From Dysgonomonas sp. UBA5412 (GTDB lineage: Bacteria; Bacteroidota; Bacteroidia; Bacteroidales; Dysgonomonadaceae), in NCBI GenBank assembly GCA_002409595.1, contig DHNQ01000025.1, positions 1-7,731 on the forward strand: a stretch of 7,731 nt of DNA, in the 5' to 3' direction. Position numbers and translations under genes: made by a program. The notes beneath the pieces are model-generated. The model had not been told where the DNA came from. It saw nothing but the letters and a program-made list of their open reading frames with translations, and made no database searches. Shown one piece after another: positions 5,124 to 7,731 of this stretch. Position 1 is the stretch's first letter. Every line of letters begins with the position of its first letter.

Positions 5124-6485
5124 CTATTCCACCTTAGCCCATTTGGGGATGATATAAGTTGATGGATTAACGGGGTTATTTTCTCTCTTTTTTCGGGGCA
5201 ACATTTCTTTTTGCTTTTTAGTGATTCGTTTGATGTTTCTGAAATCGGATTGAGGTCGATCTGTTTCCAATTTATACTTATCCCCGATTTTATCTGTCAA
5301 TACCGCCATATCTTTACTTATCTTGTCGTTGGTGATTTTGGCATAAATTTGAGTCGTAGTTATGCAGCTGTGCCCAAGCATCTGAGAGACTGTTTCGATG
5401 GGTACACCTTGCGAGAGGCACACTGTTGTAGCCATTGTATGGCGCCCCATATGTGACGTAACTCGCTTATTTACACCGCATAATTTGGCTATACGTTGAA
5501 GGCAACGATTCATATTATCGCTGTGGCTTGGTACAGGAAATACAAAATTATTTTTAGCTACAAGGCGATATTGTTCAATGAGTTGTTTGGCTATTGGCAA
5601 TAATTTGACATAGAACGTAGCGTTAGTTTTCTTGCGTTTAGCTATCAGCCACAATTCGCCATCGAAAGAGGTTTGAATATCATCAAAGGTCAATTTCTTG
5701 ACATCTGCGTAAGCCAAACCCGTAAATGACTGAAAGACGAAAATATCTCGAATCTGACGTTGCTTGTATCTTCTGAGTTCCACAGTCATAAACCTTCGAA
5801 GTTCATCTTCGGTCAAATAACCTCTATCCCGAGTCTGGGCTTTGAATCGAAAGCTGGCAAAAGGATTGACATGGATATAGCCCTTGCGTTGAGCAATCAA
5901 CATGATTTGTTTCAGCTTGGTTACAGCAGTAAGCAAAGTACTGCCTGCCAGCTTGCGTTCTTCCAACAAATAGGCATAATAGTCCTCAATAAATTGAGGC
6001 TCTATTTCCTTGATTGGAATATCGGAAAGATTATATCTGTCCCGAAGAAACATCTCTACTCTCCTGCGATTGATAATCAGCTGTTCGTAAGAGCCTTCGG
6101 TGCGATCTTTGCCTACACGTTTAGCATAGCTTTCGTAGAACTCATCAGCAATGGAAAAGAATGTTCGGAACTCATCACCGAAACCCAAATATGCGTTTTT
6201 AACTTTTTCAGCAGAAACAAAATTATCCTTGTCACAGATACTTTGGTATTGCTTGCCGATTTGGGTTTTGATGTTGTCTAGCTTCTGATTGATTTTCTGT
6301 GCTTCAAGACTTTTGCCTGATGCTCGGTTTGCTTTGGTATCCCAAAGCTCGGGCTTGATGTTTAGCTTACAGCTAAACTGTGAGATGGTACTGTTTACAG
6401 TGATTCTTCCCATCACAGGGGCTTTACCATCTTTTAAATTGTTCTTTTTAAGATAGAACAAAACCTTAAATGTACTTCTTGCCAT
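5124..6485 (-). CDS. int: Tyrosine recombinase/integrase, IntDOT-like
   Basis: This 453-aa site-specific recombinase would integrate and excise the element at its attachment sites. Residues 1-95 form an arm-binding-type N domain, about 105-205 the SAM-like core-binding domain, and about 220-400 the catalytic domain. Visible active-site residues: Lys286 (RKKTN beta-hairpin), His345 and Arg348 (SHMGRH), His372 (LGHS) and nucleophile Tyr381 (TTTQIYAKI). The first catalytic Arg, normally in TGLR, is Ala258 (FTGLAYADV), a substitution shared with many Bacteroidetes recombinases (IntDOT has Ser there). The C-terminal tail after Tyr381, about 70 residues and very basic, is longer than the usual 20-40. 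The start is set by the conserved opening MARSTFKVLFYLKK. It faces into the element from its right end, and its promoter is bracketed by a 10-bp inverted repeat. Confidence 0.95.
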   Translation of the reverse strand: MARSTFKVLFYLKKNNLKDGKAPVMGRITVNSTISQFSCKLNIKPELWDTKANRASGKSLEAQKINQKLDNIKTQIGKQYQSICDKDNFVSAEKVKNAYLGFGDEFRTFFSIADEFYESYAKRVGKDRTEGSYEQLIINRRRVEMFLRDRYNLSDIPIKEIEPQFIEDYYAYLLEERKLAGSTLLTAVTKLKQIMLIAQRKGYIHVNPFASFRFKAQTRDRGYLTEDELRRFMTVELRRYKQRQIRDIFVFQSFTGLAYADVKKLTFDDIQTSFDGELWLIAKRKKTNATFYVKLLPIAKQLIEQYRLVAKNNFVFPVPSHSDNMNRCLQRIAKLCGVNKRVTSHMGRHTMATTVCLSQGVPIETVSQMLGHSCITTTQIYAKITNDKISKDMAVLTDKIGDKYKLETDRPQSDFRNIKRITKKQKEMLPRKKRENNPVNPSTYIIPKWAKVE

Positions 6486-6528
6486 AACTCTAATTTTTTA
6501 ATTACAAATTTAGTTTACTTAGAGTTAT
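6484..6528 (-). promoter_or_regulatory. Integrase promoter bracketed by a 10-bp inverted repeat
   Basis: On the minus strand, TAAATTTG (plus-strand 6512-6505) exactly matches the Bacteroidetes -7 element TAnnTTTG, 19 bp before the integrase ATG. No good -33 element is seen at the expected spacing; the nearest TTTG is 27 bp away. Perfect 10-bp arms, ATAACTCTAA (6484-6493) and TTAGAGTTAT (6519-6528), flank it. One arm overlaps the start codon, the other lies just upstream of the -7 box. A protein bound to both arms would shut off transcription, and in RNA the pair could hide the start codon if the message began further upstream. Confidence 0.55.
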
Positions 6529-6590
6529 CCAGTGCTATGCAAAATTACGCAAACTATTGAATAAGTGACGAATAAACTCCAATTCAACAA

Positions 6591-6617
6591 AGTTACTCAG
6601 GTAACGATTTGGTAACT
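6591..6617. repeat. Cluster of three GTAAC boxes, candidate integrase arm sites
   Basis: The 27 bp contain GTAAC three times: inverted at 6592-6596 (GTTAC), direct at 6601-6605 and direct at 6612-6616. The two direct copies share GGTAAC at 11-bp spacing, about one helical turn. The outer copies form the inverted pair AGTTAC/GTAACT (6591-6596 with 6612-6617). Helical phasing, 110-130 bp from the integrase start, suits arm-type sites for the integrase N domain or binding of a directionality factor. Confidence 0.35.
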
Positions 6618-6680
6618 GAACTCACCGCCAACTTTGCTTTTTTGTGCATTTATTCTCTTTTGGTCAAAAGAACCGTTTTG

Positions 6681-6702
6681 CTTAATCCGCTGATTAAGTT
6701 TT
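6681..6702 (+). terminator. Terminator-like hairpin
   Basis: CTTAATC-CGCT-GATTAAG is a perfect 7-bp stem with a 4-nt loop (6681-6698), followed on the plus strand by TTTT. No plus-strand gene ends here, so it may instead be a protein-binding palindrome in the attachment region, or it may stop transcription entering from the element. Confidence 0.3.
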
Positions 6703-6951
6703 AATTACCGTCATTTGCTCTCCCTTTTCTAAATGACTGCTGTTTCCTTCAAATAGTCGTTAATCCCACAAGTCAATTAGCCTTTTTAAATAATAGTAAT
6801 TTCATGTAATTGTTTTGGGTGTGAAGCTAGAGGCAATAATTTATTAACCATGTTAATAGAACCAGACTAAACTTTACTCAATTCAAAGGTTTTCACCTCT
6901 CATTTTTAGAATTAGAACGGTCTTGTATTCGAGAGTTTTGTATGAAAGTAA

Positions 6952-6994
6952 AAATGTATCAAAATAATCTTGAAAAAGACCATTTGATACATTT
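6952..6994 (-). terminator. Candidate terminator of the lipoprotein operon
   Basis: A perfect 12-bp inverted repeat, AAATGTATCAAA (6952-6963) and TTTGATACATTT (6983-6994), with a 19-nt loop, sits 41 bp beyond the stop of the leftward BamE-like gene. On the minus strand it runs into TTTTT, as an intrinsic terminator would. The stem is A/T-rich and the loop long, so it could also be a recombinase-bound repeat near the element end. Confidence 0.5.
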
Positions 6995-7035
6995 CTATTT
7001 GTAGCAGTTTAACCTAAAAGGTTAGATTGATATTA

Positions 7036-7368
7036 TTATGAGTGAATTGCGGTTAGAATACCATTATCTATATATAAATATTGGGTGTCAGTGTCACTCG
7101 TATTATAGCACCATTGTTCATCTACCCCAGCTTCATGAATTGATTTATTTATTTCGTCTGGTTCTCCCCATGATTCAATACACATTTGTGAGGTCATTCC
7201 AATTCTCACTTTTCCATTAATAATACATTCTGCAATATCCTTTTTATACTTTCTTCGTATTTCAGATTCCCAGATTCTTAATTCTTCCTCAACCTTTCTT
7301 CGTTTGTAGTCTTTAATAAACCAATATGCTATTACTACAATTACAAGGATAATAAAAAATGTCACCAT
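7036..7368 (-). CDS. Membrane-anchored BamE/SmpA-like small protein
   Basis: This 110-aa protein has one N-terminal membrane helix (residues 3-18, FFIILVIVVIAYWFI) followed by a basic stop (KDYKRRK) and a charged helix to about 45. Residues 50-110 resemble the BamE/SmpA fold: INGKVRIGMTSQMCIESWGEPDE is the usual I-GM-x-x-x-WG-P pattern, and EQWCY...YLYIDNGILTAI the C-terminal strand pair. Single-anchor proteins with this domain are common in Bacteroidetes but their role is unknown; it is probably not BamE itself. Its ATG overlaps the TGA of the upstream lipoprotein gene (ATGA at 7368), so the two are translated together. Nothing links it to transfer functions, so it is flanking or cargo DNA. 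Confidence 0.75.
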   Translation of the reverse strand: MVTFFIILVIVVIAYWFIKDYKRRKVEEELRIWESEIRRKYKKDIAECIINGKVRIGMTSQMCIESWGEPDEINKSIHEAGVDEQWCYNTSDTDTQYLYIDNGILTAIHS

Positions 7369-7731
7369 CAGTTAATTCTCTTATATTTCGCTGTTATCTT
7401 CTGAGATAGCAAATCTGTATATTCCAATGTCATATTAGAGGTATCGATGGAAATAATCTTAAAATCAACAGGAATAGGAAACGAACTTGACACAGCCGTA
7501 ATATTACGTCCATCAATACGCCATGTTCCATTTAATATAGAGTTAGTGCAGTAATCAAATTCGGAATAAGTACCATCTTCATTAAAGTAGATGTAGCCAT
7601 TGAAATCACAAGGTTCAAAGTCTTCGGAAGGTGTCGCCTCATACATTTTCCATTTACCTACAATCAGAGATTTAAAATCATCTTTTTTGTCATCATCGTC
7701 ACTAGAACATGTAAATAATAATCCAAAAGTA
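7368..7731 (-). CDS. Lipocalin-like lipoprotein, 5' end cut by the window
   Basis: The frame stays open to the right edge, so the true start lies outside; an internal Met at 7646 is not the start. The 120 visible residues begin within a signal peptide, TFGLLFTC, whose Cys (7707-7709) is the probable lipidated residue. The following SSDDDDKKDD resembles the acidic export signal that sends Bacteroidetes lipoproteins to the cell surface. Next comes LIVGKWKM, containing the G-x-W motif of lipocalin-like domains, then beta-strand patterns such as GYIYFNEDGTYSEF, NGTWRIDGRNI and NMTLEYT. Many small Bacteroidetes lipoproteins share this fold; ligands are unknown. The LFTC box is looser than the classical lipobox, which is usual in this phylum. 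Its stop overlaps the next gene's ATG. Confidence 0.8.
   Translation of the reverse strand, partial: TFGLLFTCSSDDDDKKDDFKSLIVGKWKMYEATPSEDFEPCDFNGYIYFNEDGTYSEFDYCTNSILNGTWRIDGRNITAVSSSFPIPVDFKIISIDTSNMTLEYTDLLSQKITAKYKRIN

Larger units (their letters stand above)
6486..7035. other. Gene-free region beyond the integrase; probable attachment end
   Basis: About 550 bp without a supported gene lie between the integrase start and the lipoprotein operon. Integrases of this class usually begin within a few hundred bp of one element end, so an attL/attR core and arm sites probably lie here. Visible elements: GTAAC boxes at 6591-6617, a hairpin at 6681-6698, a palindrome TATTAAC-CAT-GTTAATA (6842-6858), the terminator-like repeat 6952-6994, and TAACCT-AAA-AGGTTA (7010-7024). 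No tRNA fragment is seen, and no long direct repeat matches the left margin; the longest shared word I found is TATTCTCTT (74-82 and 6651-6659), which is within chance. Confidence 0.45.

Noticed and set aside
74..6659. TATTCTCTT at 74-82 and 6651-6659 as the att core direct repeat
   Set aside because: A 9-bp match between two A/T-rich stretches of this size is expected by chance, and nothing shows that the left element end is within the window.
1..7731. CRISPR array, rRNA or tRNA genes, insertion sequences
   Set aside because: No regularly spaced repeats, no cloverleaf or rRNA-like sequence, and no transposase frame were seen on either strand.

Overview
The window looks like part of a mobilizable integrative element from a Bacteroidales genome (Bacteroides, Parabacteroides or Porphyromonas type). 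Evidence: a VirD2-like relaxase with a DUF3945-like tail, a MobC-like ribbon-helix-helix partner, a DUF3408 protein, two small AlpA/Xis-type helix-turn-helix proteins, and a long tyrosine recombinase of the IntDOT kind with Ala in place of the first catalytic Arg. The DNA is AT-rich, and a TAnnTTTG promoter element of the Bacteroidetes sigma-ABfr type lies upstream of the integrase. No type IV secretion genes are in the window, so transfer would depend on a helper unless they lie to the left.

Layout: 153-1800 (minus strand) is a two-gene mobilization operon, MobC-like protein then relaxase, overlapping by 11 bp. 1801-2437 is gene-free but dense in inverted repeats: a candidate oriT (about 1801-1990), a long nested hairpin (1990-2063), a bidirectional terminator (2078-2111) and a set of competing hairpins (2114-2190). 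2438-3385 (plus) is a two-part protein I do not recognise. 3386-3808 holds no convincing gene. 3809-4811 (plus) is a small operon: DUF3408 protein, HTH protein, second HTH/excisionase-like protein. The first two reading frames are each cut by an in-frame TGA directly followed by ATG. The operon ends in a very strong hairpin (4862-4901). 4927-5108 is a remarkable long imperfect hairpin next to the 3' end of the integrase gene. 5124-6485 (minus) is the integrase, with a 10-bp inverted repeat bracketing its likely promoter. 6486-7035 is gene-free and is where one attachment end most plausibly lies. 7036-7731 (minus) is a translationally coupled pair, a lipocalin-like lipoprotein (cut by the window edge) followed by a membrane-anchored BamE/SmpA-like protein; this is either flanking host DNA or cargo.

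Working model: the integrase and the HTH proteins handle integration, excision and their control; the MobC-like protein and relaxase nick oriT for transfer. The parts not explained by known genes are the two structured noncoding blocks (about 1890-2190 and 4850-5108), which share two short words, AAGTGACCTT and AAAGGGCTG, and the paired TGA-ATG interruptions. All calls are by eye from motifs and base pairing; no database search or folding program was used.
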